Virus record (IMG/VR): IMGVR_UViG_3300049207_000026 | Coordinates: 1 to 64,000 of that record | Length of the DNA: 64,000 nucleotides | Direction: 5' to 3' (one strand) | DNA from: a virus | Shown: positions 41,803 to 50,238 of the stretch, piece after piece | Layout of the letters: the number at the start of each line of letters is the position of its first letter | Numbering within the stretch: position 1 is the first letter of the stretch | The notes under the pieces: model-generated | Databases searched by the model: none | What the model was told of the DNA's origin: nothing | The model's input: only the letters and a program-made list of their open reading frames with translations | Position numbers and translations under genes: made by a program

Positions 41803-42344
41803 ACGACCTCCACACGGTTCATAATCCAGCCGAAAAGGAATTCTTCGTTCTGACCGCGCGCCTCGGAAATCTCCAGGTAGCGGGCGCCCTGTAGGCAGTT
41901 CAGCAGCCGCAGTACAGCTTGCTCACCCTCGAAGCTGCGCTTGGCCAGCAGGCAGCTGAGCGAATGCAGGGTGGCCGGGCCGATCTGGCCATCGACCACG
42001 ATATCGGCGTAGTCCTTGCCCTGGCGGTTCAGCGCGTTCAGGATGCGTTGCAGCCAGGGCGCCGGGATGCTTGTCCCCATGTTTACGCCCGTATCGACAA
42101 GCTCTTCGGCGATAGGCTCCGACAACTTGATGATCGGTGCGAAACCGGGATCGTTCACGTAGCGGCGCTCGTACAGAGCGAAGGCGAAGGCACGCGGCAG
42201 GTTGCGCATATCGCCCGCGTAGCCATTTTGGCGCGCCACGGCTTCAGTCACGCCCCAGCAGGTTTTCCCGCCTCGGTCGTTTGGATTGTCGACGTAGCCG
42301 CCCTCGCGCCCGATGATGCAGTCGATAATAGATTTGATGCTCAT
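41799..42344 (-). CDS. Endolysin, GH108 N-acetylmuramidase
   Basis: 181 residues. The catalytic block EGGYVDNPNDRGGKTCWGVT (Glu14) defines glycoside hydrolase family 108, which cuts the glycan strands of peptidoglycan. The C-terminal half (VDGQIGPATLHSL) is the associated peptidoglycan-binding domain. There is no signal peptide. Strong GGAGG ribosome site. It replaces the M15 peptidase of unit B in the same operon slot. Confidence 0.88.
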   Translation of the reverse strand: MSIKSIIDCIIGREGGYVDNPNDRGGKTCWGVTEAVARQNGYAGDMRNLPRAFAFALYERRYVNDPGFAPIIKLSEPIAEELVDTGVNMGTSIPAPWLQRILNALNRQGKDYADIVVDGQIGPATLHSLSCLLAKRSFEGEQAVLRLLNCLQGARYLEISEARGQNEEFLFGWIMNRVEVV

Positions 42345-42592
42345 GTGTGATCCTCCTGGCGCCTTTTCGGCGGCACTTCGTCAAGGCGCTCACGGATATA
42401 CCGTAGGTCGCTGCGCACTTCGTCCATTACACGTGATAGGGCTGTATTTGGAACGTACTCGGTAGCAACCTTCACCTTGAAGTCGGCAAGGTCTTTCCCG
42501 TGCGCTTCCTGCTTGTCGTACAACGTGCGCGCAAACCAGCCCAATGCGGCAAACCCGGCACCGGCCAGGAGGTTGATAGTCATTTGATCCAT
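42341..42592 (-). CDS. Membrane protein, putative holin (unit C)
   Basis: 83 residues: one N-terminal membrane segment (INLLAGAGFAALGWFART) and a long charged helical tail (KDLADFKVKVATEYV to RYIRERLDEVPPKRR). It does not resemble the T7-type holin of unit B but sits in the same position before the endolysin with ATGA overlap. Could be a holin or an i-spanin-like partner of the lipoprotein. The start may be the ATG three codons later. Confidence 0.5.
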   Translation of the reverse strand: MDQMTINLLAGAGFAALGWFARTLYDKQEAHGKDLADFKVKVATEYVPNTALSRVMDEVRSDLRYIRERLDEVPPKRRQEDHT

Positions 42593-42606
42593 CTGCGGCC
42601 CTAAAT

Positions 42607-42627
42607 GAAAAGACCACCCGGAGGTGG
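42607..42627 (-). terminator. Terminator between ejection and lysis genes (unit C)
   Basis: CCACC/GGTGG stem followed by TCTTTTC on the minus strand; weaker than in unit B. Confidence 0.5.
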
Positions 42628-42629
42628 CC

Positions 42630-42635
42630 TATAAT
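42630..42635 (+). promoter_or_regulatory. TATAAT box before the unit C 25-aa gene
   Basis: Perfect TATAAT 27 nt before the ATG at 42657, matching the arrangement at 1616. Confidence 0.45.
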
Positions 42636-42656
42636 GGGGAAAAACGTGGGGGAAAC

Positions 42657-42734
42657 ATGTCATACGACCCGATTCAACTAGGAGCTCTGCTGGCGTTTAT
42701 CATCAACGCCTGGTACTGGTCACGGAAAAAGTAA
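42657..42734 (+). CDS. 25-residue membrane peptide (unit C copy)
   Basis: Starts MSYDPIQLG, core ALLAFII, ends NAWYWSRKK. Same length, orientation and overlap with the ejection gene as at 1644. Several core codons differ from unit B with hydrophobicity kept. GGGGGAAAC precedes the ATG. Confidence 0.6.
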   Translation: MSYDPIQLGALLAFIINAWYWSRKK

Positions 42735-44867
42735 GCCCGCCTGGCGCCGCCGGCGCGTTTCGTCGTCCTCCCCGAGCATGAGCGCTGCAGCTGGTGAGAA
42801 AGCCAGTGGGCGGGCAGGCGCAGGCAGCATCGGTTGCCGCACGCCAGTCGTCAGAGCACCTGGCGCGTTCAACGCCTTCCCAGCCTGTATGCCGATTGTG
42901 ATGTTCTGGATCGGCTCCTGCGCCAATTTCCCGAATGGAATCTTCGACAGCATCGAGCTCGATCCGATCCGGTCGAGTATGGCGGCCATGCCGGCGCTGG
43001 CCGTGTTTGAATTGTTCACGGCGCTGCCAACGGGCTGGAACTGCTCGTAGCGCGCCACGCGGCCCAGGGCCTGGAGCTGGTCGATAGCGCCTTGCTCGAA
43101 GAATAGGCGCAATTTGCGCTCTCCGATGCCATCGAGCGCCTTGTTGAACGCCGACTGGCTGAAGTTTCCGGCGTCGTCCGGGCCGCCGGCCAGCGCCTTG
43201 CTTTTCAGGTGGCTGAGAATCTGGGTGCGCACCGCGTCCATGGCCTCCGGGCTGCTCTTGATCGAGCTTTTCAGCTGGGCCATGTCCATCACGTTCGCCG
43301 TCCTGCCGTTGCCGGTAATGAAGGTGGAGACGAACTTGTCAGGATCCATGCCATCGCGCACGGCTTGCAGCGCCGGCGTACGGTCCACGATGCCCATCCA
43401 CTTGGCGTTTAGCGTGCGCGCCTTCTTGAAGGCGTCAATGGCCGCCTTGCCGATCTGCTGGCCAGGCAGAAGCGGGGTGTCGTCCAGGGCGGTCCGTACC
43501 ATTCCCAGGGCCTTGCGCTCGGCCATGTCCATGCTCGATCGCTGCAGGTCGCCAATCCGGGTTTTCAACTGCTCGGCCACGTCGACCGTGAGCGGCATTT
43601 TGCCGGCGGCGGTCTGATTCAGCAGGTTGCGCACGTCGGTCGGCAGTTTCGAGCCCAGCAGGGCCTCGTCCAGCAGGTCGCTGGCGCGCTGGGTAAAAGC
43701 ATGCGGATCCAGAGCGGCCGAGCGGCCGTCGGTGGCGCGCGCGGCGTCATAGCGCTGGCCGATCAGGTCTTTGGCGCGGCTGTTGCGTGCGTCAAGTGCC
43801 CCCATTACTTTTCCGGCGCCGGCGATTGCGTCGTCCGTCGTACCGGCGCCCAGGGTGTTCAGGCCGGTGACCAATGCCCGGTTGTTCGCGTTTTTGACCT
43901 GGCCCAACTGCTGCGCCACGACGTCTTTACTGTTGATGCCGAGCTTGGCCAGGTTCTCCTGCTGGGTGACCATGGCCGGGTCGAGCGTGAGCTTGGCGGC
44001 CGTCGGCGTCAGGCCGGTCAGGCGGTAATCAGCCAGGCGGCGCACGGCATCGGGCGACAGGTTCTCGCCCGTTTGCATGGCCTTTGTGACGTCGGCACGG
44101 ATACTGCGCGCGACATCGGCCGGGATCTGGCCCAGGTTCATGCCGCTGTCTTGCATCGCATTGTTGATCGTGATGTCGACCTGCTGTGGCGTCGGTGTGG
44201 CGCGCGGCGCGCCCATTGCCTTGGTCGCTTGCATGGCGCGCTGCATGCCGGCCGCCGCGAACGGCGTTGCCAGGCCAGCACCGAGGGAGGCAAGCAACTG
44301 GGAGAACTCATTGCCGCCAGTCTCGCGCGTGTAGCCGCCGGCACCGCCAGCTGCCGTGCCGCTGGCCAGTTGTGCGCCCGGGTTCGATGCCATCATCTGC
44401 GCCACCTTCTGAGTGACGCCGCTGGTGACGGAGCCGACGCCCTTGGCAATACCCATCCCGCCAGCGGCACCGAAACCCATGCGGGTGGCATCGCCGACGA
44501 CGCGCTCGCCTTCAGTCTGCGGCTGTGGAAGTCGCGCAATGTTGGCGGCGGCCTGACCCATGCCCGGCTTGATATCGACGCCAGGAAGCAGGTTCAAAGC
44601 GCCGCGAAATGGTGTCGTGACCAGATCGGCCAGCCCGCCAACCCCCTCCAACGCGTACCGGCCAGTAAGCCCGACCTGACGCGGAACGTCGGCCACGAAG
44701 TCGTTCAGCTGCTCGCCAAATGGTTTGGCCGGCGCTGGCGTGGAAGGCGCGGCGTGTACTTTCATCGTCTTGATGTGGGTAGCAAGCTTTTGCGCGGACG
44801 CAGTGTCGCCAGCGGCGTCAGCGTTGCGCAGCGCCACATATAGCTGGTCTAGTGTCGGATCGGCCAT
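42720..44867 (-). CDS. Large ejection protein (unit C)
   Basis: 715 residues. The N-terminal 36 residues and the last 500 match unit B almost perfectly. Residues about 37-215 are different (for example the GALNLLPGVDIKPGMGQAA segment). A recent recombination between the two phages is the simplest explanation. Same function as in unit B. Confidence 0.6.
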   Translation of the reverse strand: MADPTLDQLYVALRNADAAGDTASAQKLATHIKTMKVHAAPSTPAPAKPFGEQLNDFVADVPRQVGLTGRYALEGVGGLADLVTTPFRGALNLLPGVDIKPGMGQAAANIARLPQPQTEGERVVGDATRMGFGAAGGMGIAKGVGSVTSGVTQKVAQMMASNPGAQLASGTAAGGAGGYTRETGGNEFSQLLASLGAGLATPFAAAGMQRAMQATKAMGAPRATPTPQQVDITINNAMQDSGMNLGQIPADVARSIRADVTKAMQTGENLSPDAVRRLADYRLTGLTPTAAKLTLDPAMVTQQENLAKLGINSKDVVAQQLGQVKNANNRALVTGLNTLGAGTTDDAIAGAGKVMGALDARNSRAKDLIGQRYDAARATDGRSAALDPHAFTQRASDLLDEALLGSKLPTDVRNLLNQTAAGKMPLTVDVAEQLKTRIGDLQRSSMDMAERKALGMVRTALDDTPLLPGQQIGKAAIDAFKKARTLNAKWMGIVDRTPALQAVRDGMDPDKFVSTFITGNGRTANVMDMAQLKSSIKSSPEAMDAVRTQILSHLKSKALAGGPDDAGNFSQSAFNKALDGIGERKLRLFFEQGAIDQLQALGRVARYEQFQPVGSAVNNSNTASAGMAAILDRIGSSSMLSKIPFGKLAQEPIQNITIGIQAGKALNAPGALTTGVRQPMLPAPARPLAFSPAAALMLGEDDETRRRRQAGLLFP

Positions 44868-46132
44868 TAGTCACCCCCGTACTTGTTCATCAGGTCGATG
44901 ATGTCAGTCGGCACGCCACTTTCGGCCGGAGCCGGTGCCGCCGTCATCGCGGCCCGGCCGGCATTCGTTTGCAGGCCCTGGATGGCCAGCGAACGATTGC
45001 GCGATTTCTGCTTGATCACGGCATCGGAATCGCCTGGTTGCGGGAAGTACTGGCGCTTGGCGTTCAGGAATTCAGGCTGGCCGATAGCCGCGCCCGATTC
45101 TTGGCGCAGTACCGCATTCACGAAGTCGCGCTGGGCCTGCTCGGCTTTCTGGTCGTTATCGCTGAGCGACATGTTCGAAAGGGCGCCGGCCGCGCCACCG
45201 ACCAGCGGAAGGTCCTGCATGTACTGCTTCGAATTGATAGACGCTGGACTGTACTTGCCGCTAATCTCGTTCAGGATCTTGTCAGCTTCCGTGGCGCGCA
45301 GGCCGTAGGCTGCCGACTTGCCTTGGAATTCGGTTGGGGCCTTTTCCGTCTTCGCCTTATTGGCCGCCGCTTCGCGTTCGATGCCGACGCGTTCCTTCGA
45401 CAGACCGTAATTCGCCCAGCCAAGCGCATTGCTGGCCGCCGAGTCGGGTGACTGGGTGCGCTGGAAAGTTTGGCCGACCGTCAGTCCGTACGGGTTGTAG
45501 GCCACGTCCTTGCCGCCCAGATTGGCCAGTTCGAGCTTGTCACGCGGCAGCATGCCAGAAATGACCTCGTGCGATCCGTCCTTGTACCAATTGACCTTGA
45601 CCGTCTTGCCGTCAACGATTTCGTTGGTCGTTTCCTTCAATTCCTTGTCCTTCGGTGCGAACTGCTGGCGCAGCTTCAGCGCCTCGAGCGGATTGATATT
45701 CATCACGTTCGACAGGAAGGCCTCCTGGTCGAATCCGCCCTTCATTTCCGGGATGCGCGCCGCGTTGGCGACGGTCGGGCCGCCTGGCAACGAGGATGCC
45801 ATCTGCCCGGGCGTGCGCACCGCGCCGCGCGCCGCGTTGAGGATGCCTGCCTGCTGGTCGCGCCCGCGCTGCTGCTCGTCAAGGTCGGACTGCATATTCT
45901 GCATTTGCAGGCCGCGCATCTTCGCCATTTGCGCGAGCTGCTCTTCCTCCAGCTTGCGGCGCTTGGCGGCCTGCATCGATCCCTGGTAGGTCTCCAGCCC
46001 GGCGCCGACAGCCTGGCCGAAGCCGAACGGCCGGCGCGGGTCGCCGGACTGCTGCAGGATTTGCGAGGCAGCGGCAAGCAAGCCCTGGTTCTGGTCAGGG
46101 CTCAAATTCGTGAATCGGTCAAGAAGTCCCAT
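44867..46132 (-). CDS. Middle ejection protein (unit C)
   Basis: 421 residues, starting at the second of two ATGs by ribosome-site spacing. It matches unit B at the start (MGLLDRFTNLSPDQNQGLLA) and over the last 190 residues, but the centre (KELKETTNEIVDGKTVKVNW) is distinct. Helical and Gln-rich, no enzyme motif. Confidence 0.55.
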   Translation of the reverse strand: MGLLDRFTNLSPDQNQGLLAAASQILQQSGDPRRPFGFGQAVGAGLETYQGSMQAAKRRKLEEEQLAQMAKMRGLQMQNMQSDLDEQQRGRDQQAGILNAARGAVRTPGQMASSLPGGPTVANAARIPEMKGGFDQEAFLSNVMNINPLEALKLRQQFAPKDKELKETTNEIVDGKTVKVNWYKDGSHEVISGMLPRDKLELANLGGKDVAYNPYGLTVGQTFQRTQSPDSAASNALGWANYGLSKERVGIEREAAANKAKTEKAPTEFQGKSAAYGLRATEADKILNEISGKYSPASINSKQYMQDLPLVGGAAGALSNMSLSDNDQKAEQAQRDFVNAVLRQESGAAIGQPEFLNAKRQYFPQPGDSDAVIKQKSRNRSLAIQGLQTNAGRAAMTAAPAPAESGVPTDIIDLMNKYGGD

Positions 46133-46141
46133 CATCGCCCC

Positions 46142-47254
46142 TTAGTATCCGGTGCCGTTTTGATAGCCGGAAGTTCTCGCGCCCCAGTCACCCGCTGTCG
46201 GTTTCGGCTGCTGCGTCTGATTGAACTGGTTGTAAAGGCCAAGTCCAGCCATCGCGCCACCTAGCGCTGCGCCGCCCGTGTTCCCGTAAACCGGCTGGAT
46301 ATTCGTCGGGACAGGGTTTTTCGACAGGTACGGCTGAAGCAGCCCGTTGACCTGACCGGCCTTGTTCAAGGCGTAGTTGTCCTGATTGCCCGCCACGTTA
46401 TAGGCCCCGCCCAAGATGCCCTGGTTCGCCCCGATGCCCGCCACCATGTTCGCGCTGTTCAGCCGGTTCGTGTCCATGATCGCGGCGTTGTTGGCGTGAG
46501 CTGTGCCGTATTGCTGCTGGCTCAAGCCCTGTGTTGCCGACAATGCCCGGTTCTGGTCGGTCTCGTAGGCGCCAGACTGCGCGCCGACTGCGGCCTGCGT
46601 GTTGCCAAGCCCGAAGTTGGTAATGGAGCGCTCCTGCTCGGTCTGGAAGTCCCCGATTGCGTTGCCCTCGGCCACACCCTGGCGCGAGCCGCCATATTGG
46701 CCGGCAATAACGGCATTGCTGCGGATCGACGGAAGGACATTCTCCATCAGGTTTTTCGTGGAGTCGTCCTGCATCTGCTTGCGCGCCGCCGAGGACATAT
46801 CGATGCCGCTCTGGATGCCTTTAGTGAGGAATGGATTCGCGCCCGGGTCGCCATTGATGAAGCGCTCGTACGCTGGCTTCAGGTCGATATTGTTCTGCGA
46901 CGGAGCCTTGACCAGCGGGGCGAGCATGCCGCCGCCCATGAGCTTGTTGGCCGCGTCACGCTGCTGCTCCATGTCGTAGGCGCCAAACTTGCCGACGTAG
47001 TTGTCGCCAGCCTGCCCGTAGATCGCTTGTCCGGCTGCTTGCGGCGTGTCGAGTAGGCCCTTGTAGCGATCAATCAGGCCGTTGCCGCTCGTGCCGTCAG
47101 GGCCGTACAGCATGCTTGTCACGCGCGGGTCGAGCTTGTTGGCTTCGATGGTCTCGCGGTTTGCTGCTGCTGCAGTGTTTGCCGCTGATTTAGCGCCGTT
47201 GGCCGCGATTGCGCCACCCACTACAGCCGCTACGATTGGAATTGCTGCTGGCAT
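46142..47254 (-). CDS. Ejection/virion protein with hydrophobic start (unit C)
   Basis: 370 residues from the ATG at 47254. Same plan as unit B: hydrophobic MPAAIPIVAAVVGGAIAANG, LDPRVTSMLYGPDG, then a Gln/Asn-rich body. The C-terminal few residues differ (GARTSGYQNGTGY). Confidence 0.55.
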   Translation of the reverse strand: MPAAIPIVAAVVGGAIAANGAKSAANTAAAANRETIEANKLDPRVTSMLYGPDGTSGNGLIDRYKGLLDTPQAAGQAIYGQAGDNYVGKFGAYDMEQQRDAANKLMGGGMLAPLVKAPSQNNIDLKPAYERFINGDPGANPFLTKGIQSGIDMSSAARKQMQDDSTKNLMENVLPSIRSNAVIAGQYGGSRQGVAEGNAIGDFQTEQERSITNFGLGNTQAAVGAQSGAYETDQNRALSATQGLSQQQYGTAHANNAAIMDTNRLNSANMVAGIGANQGILGGAYNVAGNQDNYALNKAGQVNGLLQPYLSKNPVPTNIQPVYGNTGGAALGGAMAGLGLYNQFNQTQQPKPTAGDWGARTSGYQNGTGY

Positions 47255-47706
47255 GATTTCCACTCCTTAATTGTGATTCCGAGCATGATCTGGTCCTGCA
47301 TCACACCATCTTTCAAGAAACTTTCCCGGTTCACGCCTTCCTCGCGCATGCCGTTTGCTTTGGCGAAGCGCAGCGCGGCCCGGTTGCTGGCTGGCACATT
47401 TGTTACGAGCTTGGCCGCGCCCATTGGGCCGAATGCGTGGGACAGCAACAACCGGGCCGCCTCGTTCGCACCAGCGCCCCAAATTCGCGGCAAGAGGCAG
47501 GTATGCATTTCGTAGCACATGGCGCTGCGGGCGTGAAGCAAAAAAACGCCTGCCGGCGCATCGTCGCTCACCAGCAACCAGTGCAGGCCATCGTGATCTA
47601 CCGGATCAGGCGCCTTTGTTCCGTCCTCATGGATATGCGGCCATATCGCCGGATGCCCCAATATCGAGGCAATCAGCGTAAGGTCGCGTGTCCGTTCAAT
47701 TTTCAT
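47230..47706 (-). CDS. GNAT-like virion-cluster protein (unit C)
   Basis: 158 residues, ATG start. It keeps the GNAT signature (MHTCLLPRIWGAGANEAARL, NRAALRFAKANGMREEGVNR). More diverged from unit B than the structural genes are, yet key residues persist. Substrate unknown. Confidence 0.65.
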   Translation of the reverse strand: MKIERTRDLTLIASILGHPAIWPHIHEDGTKAPDPVDHDGLHWLLVSDDAPAGVFLLHARSAMCYEMHTCLLPRIWGAGANEAARLLLSHAFGPMGAAKLVTNVPASNRAALRFAKANGMREEGVNRESFLKDGVMQDQIMLGITIKEWKSCQQQFQS

Positions 47707-47990
47707 TGCGATAGCGCCTGCACTACCTGCTGCGCCATTTCACGAATCTTGTTCGTGTCGCCGCCGACTTGCGTCAGGAACTGCTCGATCTGGTCCGCCT
47801 CAGGCATGCCAGCCTGCCGCATCTGCGCAACGATCTGCTGGCCCATTTCAGGCGTCGGGTTCTGCAAAAGCTGCTGCGCCATTTGCAGGTCGCGCCCATT
47901 CGTGCCGCCGCCTTGCGACTGCTGTGGCATAGCGCCAAGCAGACCGCCGCCCTGTTGTGGTGCCTGCATCGAGCCGTCAAGTAGTCCCAT
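47703..47990 (-). CDS. Gln/Gly-rich small virion-cluster protein (unit C)
   Basis: 95 residues from the ATG at 47990 with GGAGG upstream; an upstream open frame is dropped. MGLLDGS start, Gly/Gln-rich middle, then LQMAQQLLQNPTPEMGQQIV. Homologue of 6694-7002. Confidence 0.55.
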   Translation of the reverse strand: MGLLDGSMQAPQQGGGLLGAMPQQSQGGGTNGRDLQMAQQLLQNPTPEMGQQIVAQMRQAGMPEADQIEQFLTQVGGDTNKIREMAQQVVQALSQ

Positions 47991-48001
47991 TATTTCCTCC
48001 G

Positions 48002-48274
48002 TTAAAGTGCTTTGATCAACACCCAAGTGGTGCCGTTGTGCATGTACAGTCCTTTTACACCCGGAGCCCAACTGGTGCCGTCCGCATAGCGAATATCGCC
48101 GTCGCGCGGCTTGGTCGGGGCCACGTAAGTCTGGTCCAGGTGGCCAGCTGCGAGCGCAGTGATTGCGGCCTGCAACAGCACGTTCTGGCGCCGCAGGTAG
48201 TTCTGCAATTCATTCGGATCGCTGGGCGGGTCCTCCGGGTTAAAGCTGATCGTGCCGAGGTTTGGGGTTCTCAT
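48002..48274 (-). CDS. Small virion-associated protein (unit C)
   Basis: 90 residues, close homologue of 7015-7287, with the same MRTPNLGTISFNP start and GLYMHNGTTWVLIKAL end. Overlaps the tail hub gene. Confidence 0.5.
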   Translation of the reverse strand: MRTPNLGTISFNPEDPPSDPNELQNYLRRQNVLLQAAITALAAGHLDQTYVAPTKPRDGDIRYADGTSWAPGVKGLYMHNGTTWVLIKAL

Positions 48275-49824
48275 CCGAACTCACCCATTTGTTCAAGCAG
48301 TGCGTCGTAGCTGTCCAGGCGCCACTGGTAGGCCGTGCCAGTCTCGAAGCGGACAGAGATATAGCGCCCGCTGACCAAGCAATCGACCTTCAAGTCCTCG
48401 CCAATGGTGAACGTGAAGCTGGTGTATGTCGGATCGGCATACATGTCGTCCGCATAGCCCACTTTGATAATCACGGTCTCGCCCGTGTTGCCGAAGATGC
48501 GCGGGCGGATGCTATGCACCAGCTTGTAGTGTTCAGGGTCGCCAAAGTCCAGGCCGCGCCGTTCAAGATAGGAATCGACAATCGTTCCGTCGAAGCTAGC
48601 CGATGCGTCCATCATGAACAGCTTCACATCGGCGCTGCCCATCATCACGCGCACAGTGTCGGGCGTGTAGTCCGGGCCGTTCCAGGCTGTCAAATCGCTG
48701 TCCCACGGGTCGCTGTCCTGTGACCATGCGCCGCCCAGGTCGTTGTCGATCGGGCCGTATGCCGCGTGATTGATGTTCGGCAGCGAGCGGAAGCTTACCG
48801 TCTTGTCCTTGAAGTTGTAGACCAGCGCCGTGTCGCAGCTGGTCGCGCCGATACTCGGGTAGGCCACGAAAATCTCGCTCAGGAACGGATTCACGAAGCA
48901 GAAGACGAGGCCACGGTTTGAAGCGTCGATGCTCTGGAAGAAACTGCGGCGCGTCTTCTTGTCGAGGATCGACTGCGCGCTGAAGCCGTCATGCACAACG
49001 ATGTCCGAGCCCGTCACGGCAAAGTGGAACGTGTCCACGTCAACCGCGCAATTCTTGTTCATCAGGCCGCCCATCGAGAACACCTTGCGGGACCGGAGAA
49101 CGAAGGCGCCGCCGATGAAGTCAATGGCGTGCGTGCTGGATTCCTTGTAGACGATCAGGCTGTCCTTCAGGCCCAGGAGGTCAATAATCGGGTCTTGGCC
49201 CTCTGCGATGTCGAACTCGCCCGCCTCCTTTGTCGCGTCCGTTTCATCCCACGAGGACGGCAGCGAGCCCGGTACGGCCAGATTTGACCACTTGATCATG
49301 AACGGGTAGCGCGTGGCGGTCTTGGTGATGTTCCCGGCCACAAGCAGGCCCTTGAAGCTCTTGATGCACTCGCAATAGGTCGAGGCGGGCCACGCTGTCA
49401 GGTCCACAAACTTGTTGGCAAGGTTCTGGTCCCAATACATCGGGACCTTCGACACGCCACCGTCAACGAAGACAGGGATGCCGCTGAATACCGTGCCGCT
49501 CCACTGGTTCACAACCCCGGCGCGCGGCGTGGCGTGCGTGATGTCGGTATGAACAGCCACGCCGCCCGTGTTCGTCACCACAAACGACTTGGTGGCCGTC
49601 TGGTAGAGCCAGTAGCGCACCCCGGCCACATACACCGGCATAACGAACTGCGGCGCGTAGGCGGGCGAGTTGTACACCTGGCCGTGGCCAAGGAACTGAT
49701 ACGCCGAGCCGTCGAGGAAGCGGATATTGCGCGCATCTGTCCAGGCCTCAAGGGCAAGGTTCGGAATGCCGATGTCCTTGACGACGCCGACAGCGCCGCA
49801 GGCCGAGAACGGAACCTTAGCCAT
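48271..49824 (-). CDS. Tail hub/nozzle protein (unit C)
   Basis: 517 residues, collinear with 7287-8837 and similar throughout (WTDARNIRFLDGSAYQFLGH). C-terminal substitutions are scattered, with no module swap. Predicted neck/tail protein. Confidence 0.5.
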   Translation of the reverse strand: MAKVPFSACGAVGVVKDIGIPNLALEAWTDARNIRFLDGSAYQFLGHGQVYNSPAYAPQFVMPVYVAGVRYWLYQTATKSFVVTNTGGVAVHTDITHATPRAGVVNQWSGTVFSGIPVFVDGGVSKVPMYWDQNLANKFVDLTAWPASTYCECIKSFKGLLVAGNITKTATRYPFMIKWSNLAVPGSLPSSWDETDATKEAGEFDIAEGQDPIIDLLGLKDSLIVYKESSTHAIDFIGGAFVLRSRKVFSMGGLMNKNCAVDVDTFHFAVTGSDIVVHDGFSAQSILDKKTRRSFFQSIDASNRGLVFCFVNPFLSEIFVAYPSIGATSCDTALVYNFKDKTVSFRSLPNINHAAYGPIDNDLGGAWSQDSDPWDSDLTAWNGPDYTPDTVRVMMGSADVKLFMMDASASFDGTIVDSYLERRGLDFGDPEHYKLVHSIRPRIFGNTGETVIIKVGYADDMYADPTYTSFTFTIGEDLKVDCLVSGRYISVRFETGTAYQWRLDSYDALLEQMGEFG

Positions 49825-50227
49825 TGAACTGGTCCACGTTCAGCGCGGCAGCTGCAATAAACAGGCCGTCTAACTCGCCAGTCTTGCCACGAGCAGCAGC
49901 CCACGCATTGACCAGTGGATTGTCGCGGCGCATGGTCTGCGCGTCTTGCAGAAAGGCCAGTGCAATCGGGCCCTGTGCCGTGATGAAGTCAACGACGTCA
50001 TCCCAGTAGCCGGCGCCGATCAAAACCAAGCGGGCGTTCAACTTTGGGACAAATGCCGGGACCGATGGCTCTGGCGGTGGCTTTGGAATGGCAACGCCAT
50101 TGACAACAGTGTCTCCGACGCTGCCGGTCGTTGCTGCAATCAGGGTGAGCCCCGGCATGGAATCGAGCGAGGTAACAACAATCGTGTTGACCACGATTCC
50201 ATTTTCAACTTGGTGTGCGCGCATCAT
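49817..50227 (-). CDS. Tail-fibre-associated protein (unit C)
   Basis: 136 residues; the start ATG at 50227 has GGAG 7 nt upstream. The N-terminal 60 residues are unlike unit B while the C-terminal half (LIGAGYWDDV, QTMRRDNPLVNAWAAARGK) is shared, mirroring the fibre exchange upstream. Confidence 0.5.
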   Translation of the reverse strand: MMRAHQVENGIVVNTIVVTSLDSMPGLTLIAATTGSVGDTVVNGVAIPKPPPEPSVPAFVPKLNARLVLIGAGYWDDVVDFITAQGPIALAFLQDAQTMRRDNPLVNAWAAARGKTGELDGLFIAAAALNVDQFNG

Positions 50228-50238
50228 GTTCGTTCTCC

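Noticed and set aside
41672-41815. Extended N-terminus for the unit C DUF1353 protein
   Set aside because: The extra codons overlap the lipoprotein gene, are absent in unit B, and the inner ATG has the coupled ATGA junction.
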